A stretch of 40,275 nt of DNA. Source: Pleurocapsa sp. CCALA 161 (lineage in GTDB: Bacteria > Cyanobacteriota > Cyanobacteriia > Cyanobacteriales > Xenococcaceae). The position numbers and the translations under genes were made by a program. Shown here piece after piece: positions 1-9,055 of this stretch (position 1 is the stretch's first letter; each line of letters starts with the position of its first letter). The stretch is taken from positions 1 to 40,275 of the forward strand of contig NZ_PVWF01000042.1 in NCBI RefSeq assembly GCF_003003995.1. Direction: 5' to 3'. Under the pieces are notes generated by a model. That model worked only from the letters and a program-made list of their open reading frames with translations. It was not told the origin of the DNA and ran no database searches.

Positions 1-37
1 TTACTCAAAGTTCTTGCTGCTTCGATTCCCCTACAGT

Positions 38-286
38 CTAACTTATCTGATAGCTGAATTTTCTTGCGCTTACCCTGGCTACATCATTGGCTTCTAAGAC
101 ACTTGCTAAATCAATCTCATATTGATCACAATATGAATTTACAACGCCTCTTTGCTCCTTAAACAGTCTGCTAAATATTTCATCCGCTGGCACATTTAAA
201 CGCTCATAAACTAGCTCACTAATGCGATCGCAATGTTGGGCATAGCCAGCCTCAATCAATTCTAAAATGTTATTTGATATTTCCAT
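38..286 (-). CDS. Small hypothetical protein, 82 aa
   Basis: I do not recognise this protein. It starts at an ATG and is acidic and largely helical in appearance, with no signal peptide, membrane segment or metal motif. The N-terminal part (MEISNNILELIEAGYAQHC) and the phrase LVYERLNVPADEIF suggest a soluble folded domain rather than a chance frame. Codon use, including an internal GCGATCGC, matches the neighbouring genes. It stands alone on the minus strand upstream of tRNA-Gly. It could be a small regulatory or stress protein, but nothing visible assigns a function. Confidence 0.55.
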   Translation of the reverse strand: MEISNNILELIEAGYAQHCDRISELVYERLNVPADEIFSRLFKEQRGVVNSYCDQYEIDLASVLEANDVARVSARKFSYQIS

Positions 287-465
287 AATGATTTTTATTT
301 ACAACTTCTATGTATATGAAATAGCCCCCTAGTGATACCAATTCTCCATGAAGATGCATTATTACCTTCTGAAGTGTTTAAGATTACTAAAATTTTTCTT
401 GAAAGACTTGACCAAAGTACGAAATCTCGTTACTATTACTAAGTTGATAATTAAATTAACAAGCT

Positions 466-536
466 GCGGATGTCGTATAGTGGTAATACCTTAGCCTTCC
501 AAGCTAAAGCTAGGGGTTCGATTCCCCTCATCCGCT
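466..536 (+). tRNA. tRNA-Gly (anticodon UCC)
   Basis: A full cloverleaf can be folded. The acceptor stem GCGGATG pairs with CATCCGC, with discriminator T at 536. The anticodon stem TTAGC/GCTAA encloses loop CTTCCAA, giving anticodon TCC. The T arm is AGGGG-TTCGATT-CCCCT. The CCA end is not encoded, as is usual in cyanobacteria. No intron is present. Confidence 0.95.
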
Positions 537-737
537 CTCAGTATATAAAATAAATATTACTTCTATTGCGAAATTTGTAGTATGTACTATTAATTCTTGA
601 TCTTCAGATAGACATATATATCTTTAGTCGGACTTTTAATTATAAATTAATTATAAACTTCTCTCCTACAATAGATGTGCGATCGCTTGGCTAGTTGGTT
701 CAATGAAGGTGTAAACAAACAACCAAAAATCTTACTT

Positions 738-1277
738 ATGCCACAGCCAAATATTGGACTAACCGAAGAACAACGCCATGGCGTTATTGAGTTGTTAAAC
801 AGAGATTTAGCAGATCAATATTTGTTACTCATCAAAACCAAAAAGTATCATTGGGATGTAGTTGGGCCTCAATTCCGTACTCTACATACCCTTTGGGAAG
901 AACATTATAATACTTTAACCATCAATATAGACGCAACAGCAGAGAGAGTGCGCGCTTTGGGTGGTTATCCTCTGGGTACAGCAGCAGGATTTATTCAGTA
1001 TAGTTCAATTAAAGAACATGCCAACGATTTGCCATCTGCTAGTGAAATGGTTAGTCGTCTGGTACAGGATCACGAAGAAATTATCCGCAATTTTAGAGAA
1101 GACATTGATAAGTGCGGGGAAAATTACCATGATGAAGGTACTGCCGACTTTCTAACAGGCTTGATGGAACAGCATGAAGAAATGGCTTGGATGCTACGTT
1201 CCTTCATTGAAGGAGAAAATTTAAAAGGCGACGGCCAGCGCTCTGGTGCAGAAACTAAACCAGCAGTCAATGCCTAA
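738..1277 (+). CDS. dps: Dps family ferritin-like DNA-protection protein
   Basis: Dps proteins form 12-subunit cages that oxidise Fe(II) with peroxide and protect DNA. The protein (179 aa) opens MPQPNIGLTEEQRHGV, as cyanobacterial Dps proteins do. It shows the inter-subunit ferroxidase set: the His of KYHWDVVG, the His of RTLHTLWEEHY, and the Asp and Glu of NIDATAERVRALGG. The C-terminal four-helix-bundle region LMEQHEEMAWMLRSF is present. An in-frame ATG at 675 would add 21 residues, but that extension contains a HIP1 site, is not typical of the family and has no ribosome-binding site, so I prefer 738. A long hairpin at 1379-1418 follows. It is probably monocistronic. Confidence 0.93.
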   Translation: MPQPNIGLTEEQRHGVIELLNRDLADQYLLLIKTKKYHWDVVGPQFRTLHTLWEEHYNTLTINIDATAERVRALGGYPLGTAAGFIQYSSIKEHANDLPSASEMVSRLVQDHEEIIRNFREDIDKCGENYHDEGTADFLTGLMEQHEEMAWMLRSFIEGENLKGDGQRSGAETKPAVNA

Positions 1278-1378
1278 GATTAAACTTCTTAGACTTCTAG
1301 CACGATTCATAAGGCCAGTTTTGGTAAGAAGTTTCTTATCCAATGCAGAGTAAAAGTATTCTTGCAGTCGGCTTGTGA

Positions 1379-1418
1379 GTAAAAATAAGACTTATTTGTA
1401 AATTAAGCTTATTTTTAC
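1379..1418. terminator. Inverted repeat downstream of dps, possible terminator
   Basis: Perfect 11-bp arms GTAAAAATAAG (1379-1389) and CTTATTTTTAC (1408-1418) enclose a loop that can itself extend the stem by CTTA/TAAG. The stem is AT-rich and lies between dps and the next gene. The right arm contains the T-run. Termination activity is inferred, not shown. Confidence 0.4.
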
Positions 1419-1470
1419 TTCATTCTTTTGATTTCCACCATAAAAAAAGTCACTTAAAATTTTTAGCAAT

Positions 1471-2238
1471 ATGACAGAAACATATCAAGCAGAACGGACG
1501 ATTACTGCTGTCTTCAAAGAGGAAAAGCAGGTAGATAATGTGGTTCGTCGGCTCATCGATCGCGGTGTAGCCCAAGACCATATTTCCTTAATGGGTCAAA
1601 ATTTTCAATCGGAAACTCGGATTGCAGGCTTCATTTCTAAAAAAGATGTAATTCTCGGTGGTTTACGGACAGGAGCAGTTTTTGGCTCTTTGTTTGGTTC
1701 TCTACTTAGTCTCTTTACTGGCATAGGGGTGCTATTTATTCCCTTCATCGGTTCTGTAGTAGCGGCTGGTCCAATCACCGCAGTCTTATTAGGAGCAGCT
1801 ACTGGGGCGATCGCTGGTAGTGCTGGTGCAGGATTAGCTTCGGCTTTAGCTACCCTAGGAATGCCTAAAGAAAAGGCAGCAGTTTATGAAACCCGTGTTC
1901 AAGCTGGGGAATTTTTGTTGATGGCAGAAGTCCCTGCCGATCGGTCTGGGGAATATCAGCTTTTGATTGAAAGTGCTGGTGGTGAGGAGATTCATATTAA
2001 CGATTCGATCTTGCCTCGTCCTTGTCTTGGTAAGTGTGAAGATGTAGCCGATCTATCTCCTGAAATTCGTTCTCATTTATCAGAAGCAGCACAGCAAGAC
2101 TTTATCGCTAGCTATAATGCTGCTTTGGCTGAAACCAACGACGAAACTAAAGCAGAACATCAAGCTTGGGTAACCATTAAAGACAAATACGACGAAGACG
2201 ACCAAGGTGTCTGGTCGAAAGAAAAAATAAGTGCCTAA
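1471..2238 (+). CDS. Stress-type protein: YflT-like N-terminus, glycine zipper, ChaB-like C-terminus
   Basis: Three parts are visible in 255 aa. Residues 1-55 ([23 protein letters not shown] and onward) resemble the N-terminal domain of general stress protein 17M/YflT. Residues 65-130 are a Gly/Ala-rich hydrophobic stretch ([21 protein letters not shown]) of glycine-zipper type that probably packs in or on a membrane. Residues 195-255 ([17 protein letters not shown], then [19 protein letters not shown]) match the ChaB fold, known from the E. coli cation-transport regulator ChaB. The gene lies between dps and a J-domain gene, which fits a stress setting. The biochemical role is unknown. Family placement is from motif recognition, strongest for the ChaB end. 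Confidence 0.75.
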   Translation: MTETYQAERTITAVFKEEKQVDNVVRRLIDRGVAQDHISLMGQNFQSETRIAGFISKKDVILGGLRTGAVFGSLFGSLLSLFTGIGVLFIPFIGSVVAAGPITAVLLGAATGAIAGSAGAGLASALATLGMPKEKAAVYETRVQAGEFLLMAEVPADRSGEYQLLIESAGGEEIHINDSILPRPCLGKCEDVADLSPEIRSHLSEAAQQDFIASYNAALAETNDETKAEHQAWVTIKDKYDEDDQGVWSKEKISA

Positions 2239-2599
2239 AATCTAGGCGATTGGGCAATGCTTACCATTAGCGATCGCCAAAGTCATTTTAATTGATTTTT
2301 GAGCGATTAGCTAATTTTTCAATTATTTAAAGTCCAAATTCACATTGCCTTGCTTAAGAAAAGTCATCGTGACAATACTTTAAAACTACGGTGTGATGAT
2401 GACTGTTTTTTGTGGTCAATAGTGTCAGAAATAGCCAAGAGTATAAATTAACTAGCCATACTCAGGTTACTAAATCAACATAATTACCAGTAAGATCTTG
2501 CTGACCATAGCTAAAATAAAAAAGTGCCAAAAAAAAAGAATTTGTAGTTATTCTAGGTTAAGAACACAAATTCTTAGTTGAAAAAATCAATTCAAGCCT
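2239..2599. other. Intergenic, no gene seen; leader hairpin at its 3' end
   Basis: A 361-base gap with stops in all frames and no convincing small gene. It contains one HIP1 site near 2270 and the perfect inverted repeat at 2536-2575 listed separately. The promoter of the J-domain gene is presumably here, but no clear -35/-10 pair stands out. Confidence 0.6.
2536..2575 (+). promoter_or_regulatory. Perfect 10-bp inverted repeat 25 nt upstream of the J-domain gene start
   Basis: AAGAATTTGT (2536-2545) and ACAAATTCTT (2566-2575) are exact reverse complements separated by 20 nt. The right arm ends 24 nt before the ATG at 2600. It is not a CIRCE element (TTAGCACTC-N9-GAGTGCTAA). It could be an operator, a 5'-leader hairpin, or a terminator for minus-strand transcripts, because an A-run precedes the left arm. 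Confidence 0.4.
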
Positions 2600-3568
2600 A
2601 TGGCTGTTAACGACTTTAAAGATTACTACCAGGTACTAGGCATTAACAAAAATGCTAGTTCTGACGAAATTAAGCAAGCTTATCGCAAATTAGCCCGCAA
2701 ATATCATCCTGACCTCAATTCGGGAGACAAGAATGCGGAAGCTCGTTTTAAGGAAGTTAACGAGGCACAAGAAGTATTATCAGACCCCGATAAACGTCGC
2801 AAATACGATCAATACGGTCAATATTGGTCGCAAATGGGAAAATCAGGTACGTCATCAAAGTCGTCAACCAATCCTGGAGTCAGTGTAGATTTTGGCGATT
2901 TTGATTTTGGTCAATATGGCAATTTTGAAGATTTTATCAACGAAATGTTAGGTCGTGGTGTAGCACGTGGGACGCGCAGCTATCGATCTTCTACTAACAG
3001 CGCTAGTACTAACTACGGTAACAATATGCCTCCTCCAGATAGTGAGGGGTCAATTACACTCTCTTTCTCGGAAGCTTTTAACGGTACAGAGAAACAGTTT
3101 GTCTTGGGTAATGAGACAGTAAAGGTACGAATTCCTTCTGGTGCTAAATCAGGAAGCCGTTTAAAAATTAAAGGTAAAGGTCCATCTAGTTCTGTTTCTG
3201 GACAAAGGGGAGATTTATATCTCAATATTGAACTACACCCTCATCCTTTTTTTAAGTTTCAAGGGGATAATTTAGTTGCTGAAATACCTATAACTCCCGA
3301 AGAAGCAGTGTTAGGTGCAGAAATTGATGTGCCAACTCCCGATGGCAAGGTGGCGATGAAAATTCCGCCAGGTGTAGACTCAGGACAATCTTTAAGACTC
3401 AAAGGTAAAGGCTGGTGGAAACCAAGTATGCAGCGTACAGATTTAATGCTGACCTTAAAGATAGTGACTCCTAAAGATTTGAACGAGGTTGAACAAGAAT
3501 ATTATCAAAAACTGCAACAGGCTAGTAACTTTAATCCACGACAAAAGCTCGATAATATTAAGCTGTAA
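2600..3568 (+). CDS. J-domain co-chaperone, CbpA/DnaJ class B (no zinc finger)
   Basis: This 322-aa protein stimulates the ATPase of a DnaK partner and delivers substrates. Residues 8-73 are the J domain, with the catalytic HPD in [10 protein letters not shown] and the helix IV end [11 protein letters not shown]-poor, Ser/Asn/Gly-rich linker follows to about residue 145 ([15 protein letters not shown]). The two DnaJ C-terminal beta domains follow, ending in paired GxxxGxxLxxKGKG motifs ([15 protein letters not shown] and [14 protein letters not shown]). No CxxCxGxG repeats are present, so it is not canonical DnaJ. It starts at ATG 2600, 24 nt after an inverted repeat. It appears monocistronic and follows dps and a stress-type gene on the same strand. 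Confidence 0.93.
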   Translation: MAVNDFKDYYQVLGINKNASSDEIKQAYRKLARKYHPDLNSGDKNAEARFKEVNEAQEVLSDPDKRRKYDQYGQYWSQMGKSGTSSKSSTNPGVSVDFGDFDFGQYGNFEDFINEMLGRGVARGTRSYRSSTNSASTNYGNNMPPPDSEGSITLSFSEAFNGTEKQFVLGNETVKVRIPSGAKSGSRLKIKGKGPSSSVSGQRGDLYLNIELHPHPFFKFQGDNLVAEIPITPEEAVLGAEIDVPTPDGKVAMKIPPGVDSGQSLRLKGKGWWKPSMQRTDLMLTLKIVTPKDLNEVEQEYYQKLQQASNFNPRQKLDNIKL

Positions 3569-3732
3569 TTCCAGCAGCATTACAGTCAGGTAGGGCGTAG
3601 TAGGAGTAAGTAACATCAGTTAGTTAGCAAGAAGAATAGAGCAAGCATTAGAAAAAAGACAAGGCAGGGAAATTTGACTCTAACTCAGGTGTTAATATTT
3701 ACAGAGCATATTTATACTGGACATAATTTTGC

Positions 3733-6700
3733 ATGTCTAATCTTACTCCCGAACAACAAGCAGCAGCTTATGCACCCTGTGGCGTAGTAATCACAGCAGG
3801 AGCGGGTACGGGAAAGACACACATGTTGGCAGAGCGATATTTATATTATCTGCGATCGCGAAATTTATCGCCTTTAGAGATAGTTGCGGTAACTTTTACC
3901 GAAAAAGCTGCTACAGAATTGCGATCGCGCATCCGCGCTTTAGTCAGCCAAGAGTTACCCCAGCGTTGGGATCTGCTAGCTGAATTGGAAGCTGCTCAAA
4001 TTAGTACGATTCATGCTCTTGCTGCTAGAGTCTGTCAGGAACACTTTCAGCTAATTAACATTCCTGCGGATTTTCAGGTATTGGATGATTTAGAAGGACA
4101 AGTTTGGTTAGATGATGGATTACAACAGGCAATAGCGCAACTATCGCCAGAGGTTTTTCAGCTCATTCCTTATTCTTTATTACAGGATATTTTGCTCAGG
4201 CTGCTAGATGATCCTTATACGGCGAGTCAAGCCTTGCACCAAGGTATTCAAGATTGGCAGCAATTAATAATTAATGCCCGACTACAGGCGGTAAAAACCA
4301 TTGTTAATGACGCTGTCTGGCAGTCTATGCAGGAGATCCTCAAACAGCATCAGGGGCAAGCAGGAGATAAGTTAGAAGTAATTCGCATCTCTATCTTACA
4401 GGCGATCGCTAATTTAGAAAATAGCGAAAATATTGAGCAGGCAATTGCAACTATCGAACGGGTTAACCTGAGAGTAGGCAGCAGTAAGAATTGGCAGGAT
4501 ATGAAAGCTGTTAAAAGTGCCTTAACTAACCTCAGAGAGTCGGTTAAAAAAGTCACTAGTCAAGGGTTGCTAAATTTAGCCATTGGAGAGGCTGACGAAC
4601 AGTTAAAATTAATCCTGCCCGCCTTAAATGAAGCCTATCAAGAGGTTACTGATTATCTTAGTCGGCTTAAACTCCAGCGGAAAGTACTTACCTTTAGCGA
4701 TCTAGAACTATATGCTCTCCAGGCGTTAACTGATAATTCAGTACAAGACTACTATCATCAACGATGGCAAGTATTTTTAGTTGATGAATTTCAGGATACC
4801 AACCCTACCCAGGCTCAATTGCTGAATAGTTTAACTGCGAAGGCAGAATTAACCGTGGTGGGGGATATCAAACAGTCAATCTATGGTTTTCGGCGGGCGG
4901 ATATTCGCGTATTTCAACAATTTCGCGATCGCATTTTAGACAACAACGGGAAAGAAGTTATTCTCAGCACCAGCTTTCGCACCCATGAAACTTTAATCCA
5001 TCAGTTTAATCAGATCTTTGCCCCCCTGTTGGCGGAAAAACATCAAGATTTACATGCCTTTCGTTCGTCAGAATCATTAGAAGACAACAATGGAACAGAT
5101 AAATATTTAGATAACTATCTACAAGTGTTAGTTATTGGCGATCCTCTTAAACCAGAAGGGGAAGAAAAACCAGCGAAGCCTAATAAGGCAAATCGACAGC
5201 GAGTAGAAGCATTTAGCCTAGCAGCAAAAATCAAGCAGATGCTGGAGGGCAAAACTTCTGTATTTGATCGACATACCAGCCAGACACGTCCAATTGAGCC
5301 AAAAGATATTGCGATTTTGACTCGTACCTGGCAACCATTAGAAGTATACGGCGAGGCGCTAGCAGCGGTGGGTATTCCTGTCGCCCCTGCGGGGGGTGGT
5401 AATTTGTTAGCTACCAGAGAAGCTAAAGATGCAACGGCTTTACTACGTTTTCTGGCTAATCCAGAGGATGACATTGCCTTAGTGGCGGTGTTGCGGAGTC
5501 CTTTTTTTGCCGTGAGCGATCGCCTTTTATTTACAGCACGAGCATCTTTTGCCACTTCAAAAGAACAGGATACCTGCTGGTGGGATGAATTACCAAAATT
5601 TGACTTAAACATGAACAAATTTAGTCAATTGTCTCGCCCTGTGAAGGTATTACAGCAGCTCTTAAAATCTCGTGAATCAGAAATGCCCTCTCGTGTCTTG
5701 CAGCTTGCAGATCGTTTGACGGGATATACGGCAGTAATTGCTAATTTAGCTGGTGCAGAGAGAAGATTGGCAGATTGGCGCGGATTTGGGCAGCTAGTTA
5801 AGGATCTCGAACAGGGAACTTATGATCTGTTTGGAGTAGTGCGTCGGCTCAAGCGTCTGTATCAACAAGAAGTAGCAGTTCCCCGCCCCATAGTTGCGGT
5901 GAATAACGCTGTTTCCTTAATGACAGTCTATGCTGCTAAAGGTTTAGAATGGGGTTTGGTAATTGTGGCAGATCTGAGCAAAGAACGCCCTAAGTCCTAT
6001 CCAGTAATCCGTTTTGACGCTCAATTAGGTGTGGCGGTAACCAGTAAAACCCTGCTGGGAGAAACTCAAAAACCAGTCCTCTATAGCTGGCTAGAATACC
6101 TTCAGGAACAACAAGAACGCGAAGAAGCTGTGCGCGTATTATATGTTGCCTTGACCAGAGCTAGGGACTACCTCATCTTGAGCGCTGCTGAACCCTATAA
6201 AGGAGAACTAAACCGCCTACAGCGGGGGCTATCTGCTGCCAATATACCCACCCAGACTATCCCCTACACTGATGCTAAAGCACTTCCCCCCATACCCCAA
6301 ACGCCTCCTTTACCAGCACACCTGCCATCATTATTAATTAATACTGTAGGTTCGGGATTATCAGAACTTCCCGTCATTGCCTTAACTGACTATGCTCGAT
6401 GTCCTCAACGATTTAAACTGCATTTTATCGATGGGCATCCAGGTTTAGGAGAAGGTCTCCTAAAGGATACCGCTTCGCATATAGCCTACGCAATGCAGAC
6501 AGGAACTTTAGTCCATAAAGCTCTAGAACACAACCTTACTCAACCTCAAGACTTATTACCCTTTGCCGAAGAAGATTGTTCACAGTCCGTACTTGATGAA
6601 GCGATCGCTTTAGCCATCAGATTCTTTAAACTCCCTTTATATCAACACCTGCGTCAAACAGCCGTTGCTAAAGAACAGCAGATTAGCTTTAAACTCGATC

Positions 6701-7020
6701 GCCTCACCTTTAACGGTGTAATCGATTTAGTGGGTCATGATTGGGTCTTAGACTACAAAAGCGATCGCACTATCCAACCCGAAGATCACCGTTTCCAACT
6801 TTGGGTCTATGCAGCAGCTTTAAATTATTCTCAGGCTCACATTGTCTATCTCCGCCACGACAAGATCCACACTTTTACGAAGAGTCACTTAGAAGAGATT
6901 GCATCTGAAGCTCATGGCTTAGCGCAGAACATATATCAGGGTAACTACATAGCTACCCCGACGATGGAAAAATGCGCCTACTGCCCTTACCTAGCTTTTT
7001 GTGACGACGCGACGATTTAA
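3733..7020 (+). CDS. UvrD/AddA-like helicase fused to an iron-sulfur PD-(D/E)XK nuclease
   Basis: This 1095-aa helicase-nuclease is predicted to process DNA double-strand ends in the manner of AddAB or RecBCD. SF1A helicase motifs are complete: Walker A AGAGTGKT (22-29), FTEKAATELRSRI (Ia), DEFQDTNPTQ at 351 (II), GDIKQSIYGFRRAD (III), TVYAAKGLEWGLVI (V) and RVLYVALTRARDYL (VI). The C-terminal RecB-family nuclease shows GTLVHKALEH, NGVIDLVG and DYKSD with a Q-rich motif QLWVYAA. Cys 890, 1081, 1084 and 1090 (CAYCPYLAFC) form the C...CxxCx5C pattern of Fe-S nucleases such as AddB, Cas4 and Dna2. No AddB-like partner is visible nearby. A repeat-like stretch sits in the coding region at 6457-6492. 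Confidence 0.9.
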   Translation: MSNLTPEQQAAAYAPCGVVITAGAGTGKTHMLAERYLYYLRSRNLSPLEIVAVTFTEKAATELRSRIRALVSQELPQRWDLLAELEAAQISTIHALAARVCQEHFQLINIPADFQVLDDLEGQVWLDDGLQQAIAQLSPEVFQLIPYSLLQDILLRLLDDPYTASQALHQGIQDWQQLIINARLQAVKTIVNDAVWQSMQEILKQHQGQAGDKLEVIRISILQAIANLENSENIEQAIATIERVNLRVGSSKNWQDMKAVKSALTNLRESVKKVTSQGLLNLAIGEADEQLKLILPALNEAYQEVTDYLSRLKLQRKVLTFSDLELYALQALTDNSVQDYYHQRWQVFLVDEFQDTNPTQAQLLNSLTAKAELTVVGDIKQSIYGFRRADIRVFQQFRDRILDNNGKEVILSTSFRTHETLIHQFNQIFAPLLAEKHQDLHAFRSSESLEDNNGTDKYLDNYLQVLVIGDPLKPEGEEKPAKPNKANRQRVEAFSLAAKIKQMLEGKTSVFDRHTSQTRPIEPKDIAILTRTWQPLEVYGEALAAVGIPVAPAGGGNLLATREAKDATALLRFLANPEDDIALVAVLRSPFFAVSDRLLFTARASFATSKEQDTCWWDELPKFDLNMNKFSQLSRPVKVLQQLLKSRESEMPSRVLQLADRLTGYTAVIANLAGAERRLADWRGFGQLVKDLEQGTYDLFGVVRRLKRLYQQEVAVPRPIVAVNNAVSLMTVYAAKGLEWGLVIVADLSKERPKSYPVIRFDAQLGVAVTSKTLLGETQKPVLYSWLEYLQEQQEREEAVRVLYVALTRARDYLILSAAEPYKGELNRLQRGLSAANIPTQTIPYTDAKALPPIPQTPPLPAHLPSLLINTVGSGLSELPVIALTDYARCPQRFKLHFIDGHPGLGEGLLKDTASHIAYAMQTGTLVHKALEHNLTQPQDLLPFAEEDCSQSVLDEAIALAIRFFKLPLYQHLRQTAVAKEQQISFKLDRLTFNGVIDLVGHDWVLDYKSDRTIQPEDHRFQLWVYAAALNYSQAHIVYLRHDKIHTFTKSHLEEIASEAHGLAQNIYQGNYIATPTMEKCAYCPYLAFCDDATI
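6457..6492 (-). repeat. Short dispersed repeat motif inside the helicase-nuclease gene
   Basis: On the minus strand this reads TGCGAAGC-GG-TATCCTTTAGGA. Almost the same 21 nt (TGCGAAGC-T-TATCCTTTAGGA) occurs at 31464-31484 in an intergenic region. In the protein it corresponds to KDTASHIAYA, just before the conserved GTLVHKALE motif, a place where a short in-frame insertion would be tolerated. Confidence 0.4.
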
Positions 7021-7118
7021 ACTAGTACTACTATTGAGGAATGGGGTGATGAGATTTGAGAGTTATACTCAGTTAAGGAATCACAAGTGCGATCGCTTCA
7101 TACTATTAGATTCTGAAT

Positions 7119-8882
7119 CTACATTTTTGATTGGAGAACTTGTTCTAATAATTTAGGTGTCAAATATCCTTGGGTTAAGACAAAATCATGAAATCTTCTG
7201 GCGGTAAATTTTTTGCCAAGTACTTTTTTCGCTTGCGATCGCAATTTTAGAAATTGTTGATAACCATAGAAATAAGTGGGTGCTTGACCTATAAAAGTTT
7301 CGGTATAACGCTTAATTTCTTGTTGGGCAAAAAACTTGGAAAATCCAGCATCTTGAGTCAAAACCTTTAAAGCATCGGCAGTTGTGATTTTTCCCAATTG
7401 AAGTTCTGGTTCTAAAAATGCCCGAGCAGCACGAAGTAGTTGAAACTGGAGAGACATAAATCGTCCTTCAAGGGGCATATAAGGCTGCATCATTGACTCG
7501 GCATAGGTTGCCCAGCCTTCTACATTAGTGGCATTGAAAGCAAAATCAGTGCGAGCTTTAGATAGATTTTGGTTTTTAATTGTGGTTATTTGTAAATCGT
7601 GTCCAGGTCTTCCTTCGTGAACCGTCAGCGTCCATGACATGGCAGGATTGGTAAAATCATTGTACAGTTTTGCTTTTTTTCGATTTTGCAGTACAGGAAT
7701 GACAAAGGTACTGGACTCACCATCGTAGAGCGGGACTGGAAAATTCCTATTTTCATTAGCTGTAGCTAAACGAATATTGAATTGATCCTTGGGGAGAGTT
7801 ACTAAATCTTTCTGTTGAATAATAGTTTCCAGAGCTTCAGCGCGGTTTTGATAAAGACGTAAAGTGTCTTCGGCGGAAAGCTGTTCTTGTTTGAGCGCTT
7901 GAATTACATCTCGATAATGTACTGTCTTGAGTCCTTTCTGGCGAGCAATTTGAGGCGCGATCGCTTCCATTTGCTGCTGTACTTGAATAAAGGCAGTATG
8001 TGCCTGCTGGATTATTTCTTCAATAGGCGTTTCAATGCCTTGCTCTGCCAGCTTTAGCGTATACAATTCGGTTGGCAGGCGAAAATTATTCTCTGTCCTG
8101 GTTAAAATCTCCCGACGAATAAAGGTTTCATAATCAAATAACTGCCTCTTCAGTTTTGCGTAAACTTGCTCATAGTTGGGAACTTTTTGCTGTTGCAAAA
8201 AAGCTTGAATTTCGTAGACTTGGGATGCGTTTTTTTTGAGGTCACTCTTTAGCTGGGTTTTACTTGGAAGAACAACTGCCGATTTTTGGAGTTTAGTTTT
8301 GATGGTTTGTTCCAGGTAAGAAGTAAATGCTGTTTTGCCTGCCTTGAGTCCAGCATATTGTTTGAGCTTGGCAAGTATTGCCTGTCGCTGTTGGGAGGGT
8401 GATTCTGTCTCATTTAACGTAATTTTGAGAGTATCTAAAATAGCTTTACTCAGATCGACATAGGGTACACGATATTTTTCGTCAAGCTGATACGATCGCA
8501 ATGTTTGCTGTCCGACTTTAAGCAAAATTTCTAAATCTAGATGGAGTTCAGGATTCTTTTCTTGAGCAAGTTTTTGCTCTAGATTTTTTACTGTTTGAAG
8601 AACACCTTTTTGTCTACATGCTCTAAAGGTGGGATTAATTTCTAGCAAACTTTCGCTGACGGAAAGCTTTTTCTGGCAGTCCTCGGCGGCGATCGCTTTT
8701 GATAAACCATCGGCAAACTCATTACTACGAACGATCCAAGCTGGCGATTTGGCAATGACAGGAGTTACTATTGCGATCGCTATACAAATGCAGCACGTTA
8801 AAATTGCGATCGCGCTCAATCTTAGCCTGCGAATCGCTTGAAACTTTGCCGAACGTATAGATAATATTTGGCACAATTTCAT
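7119..8882 (-). CDS. Secreted DUF885 family protein (HEGxPGH putative metallohydrolase)
   Basis: This 587-aa protein has a basic N-terminus followed by a hydrophobic segment (LSAIAILTCCICIAIAIV) ending near TPVIAKS, a signal peptide or N-terminal anchor. The DUF885 hallmark HEGRPGHDLQ starts at residue 422, with the family companion motif NVEGWATYAESMM about 30 residues later. In the family these resemble zincin-like peptidase motifs (HEGxPGH, EGW). The substrate is unknown. One deviation is HDLQ where many members have HHLQ. I chose the ATG ending at 8882 over a TTG one codon upstream. It is convergent with the helicase-nuclease gene, and probably acts in the periplasm. Confidence 0.85.
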   Translation of the reverse strand: MKLCQILSIRSAKFQAIRRLRLSAIAILTCCICIAIAIVTPVIAKSPAWIVRSNEFADGLSKAIAAEDCQKKLSVSESLLEINPTFRACRQKGVLQTVKNLEQKLAQEKNPELHLDLEILLKVGQQTLRSYQLDEKYRVPYVDLSKAILDTLKITLNETESPSQQRQAILAKLKQYAGLKAGKTAFTSYLEQTIKTKLQKSAVVLPSKTQLKSDLKKNASQVYEIQAFLQQQKVPNYEQVYAKLKRQLFDYETFIRREILTRTENNFRLPTELYTLKLAEQGIETPIEEIIQQAHTAFIQVQQQMEAIAPQIARQKGLKTVHYRDVIQALKQEQLSAEDTLRLYQNRAEALETIIQQKDLVTLPKDQFNIRLATANENRNFPVPLYDGESSTFVIPVLQNRKKAKLYNDFTNPAMSWTLTVHEGRPGHDLQITTIKNQNLSKARTDFAFNATNVEGWATYAESMMQPYMPLEGRFMSLQFQLLRAARAFLEPELQLGKITTADALKVLTQDAGFSKFFAQQEIKRYTETFIGQAPTYFYGYQQFLKLRSQAKKVLGKKFTARRFHDFVLTQGYLTPKLLEQVLQSKM

Positions 8883-9055
8883 CAATAAATTACAGCCAAT
8901 CTGGTCATGCCTAAATTAATACCCGACTCATCGATCAAAACAACGATAGATTAATTTTTTTCACAAACGACTGACTAACTTGAAAATTGAATTATGAAAT
9001 TGCTCAATTCCCGTGATAGTTTAATGACCAACGAGAATTGAAGCAGCAAAGCAAT

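Noticed and set aside
675-737. N-terminal extension of Dps from the ATG at 675
   Set aside because: The 21 extra residues include a HIP1 site, are unlike Dps N-termini, and the ATG at 738 gives the usual family start.
2239-2599. Riboswitch upstream of the J-domain gene
   Set aside because: Only one simple inverted repeat is present, with no conserved riboswitch core that I can recognise.
5115-5618. 167-codon open frame antisense to the helicase-nuclease gene
   Set aside because: It lies wholly opposite a strongly conserved coding region and its translation has no recognisable domain.
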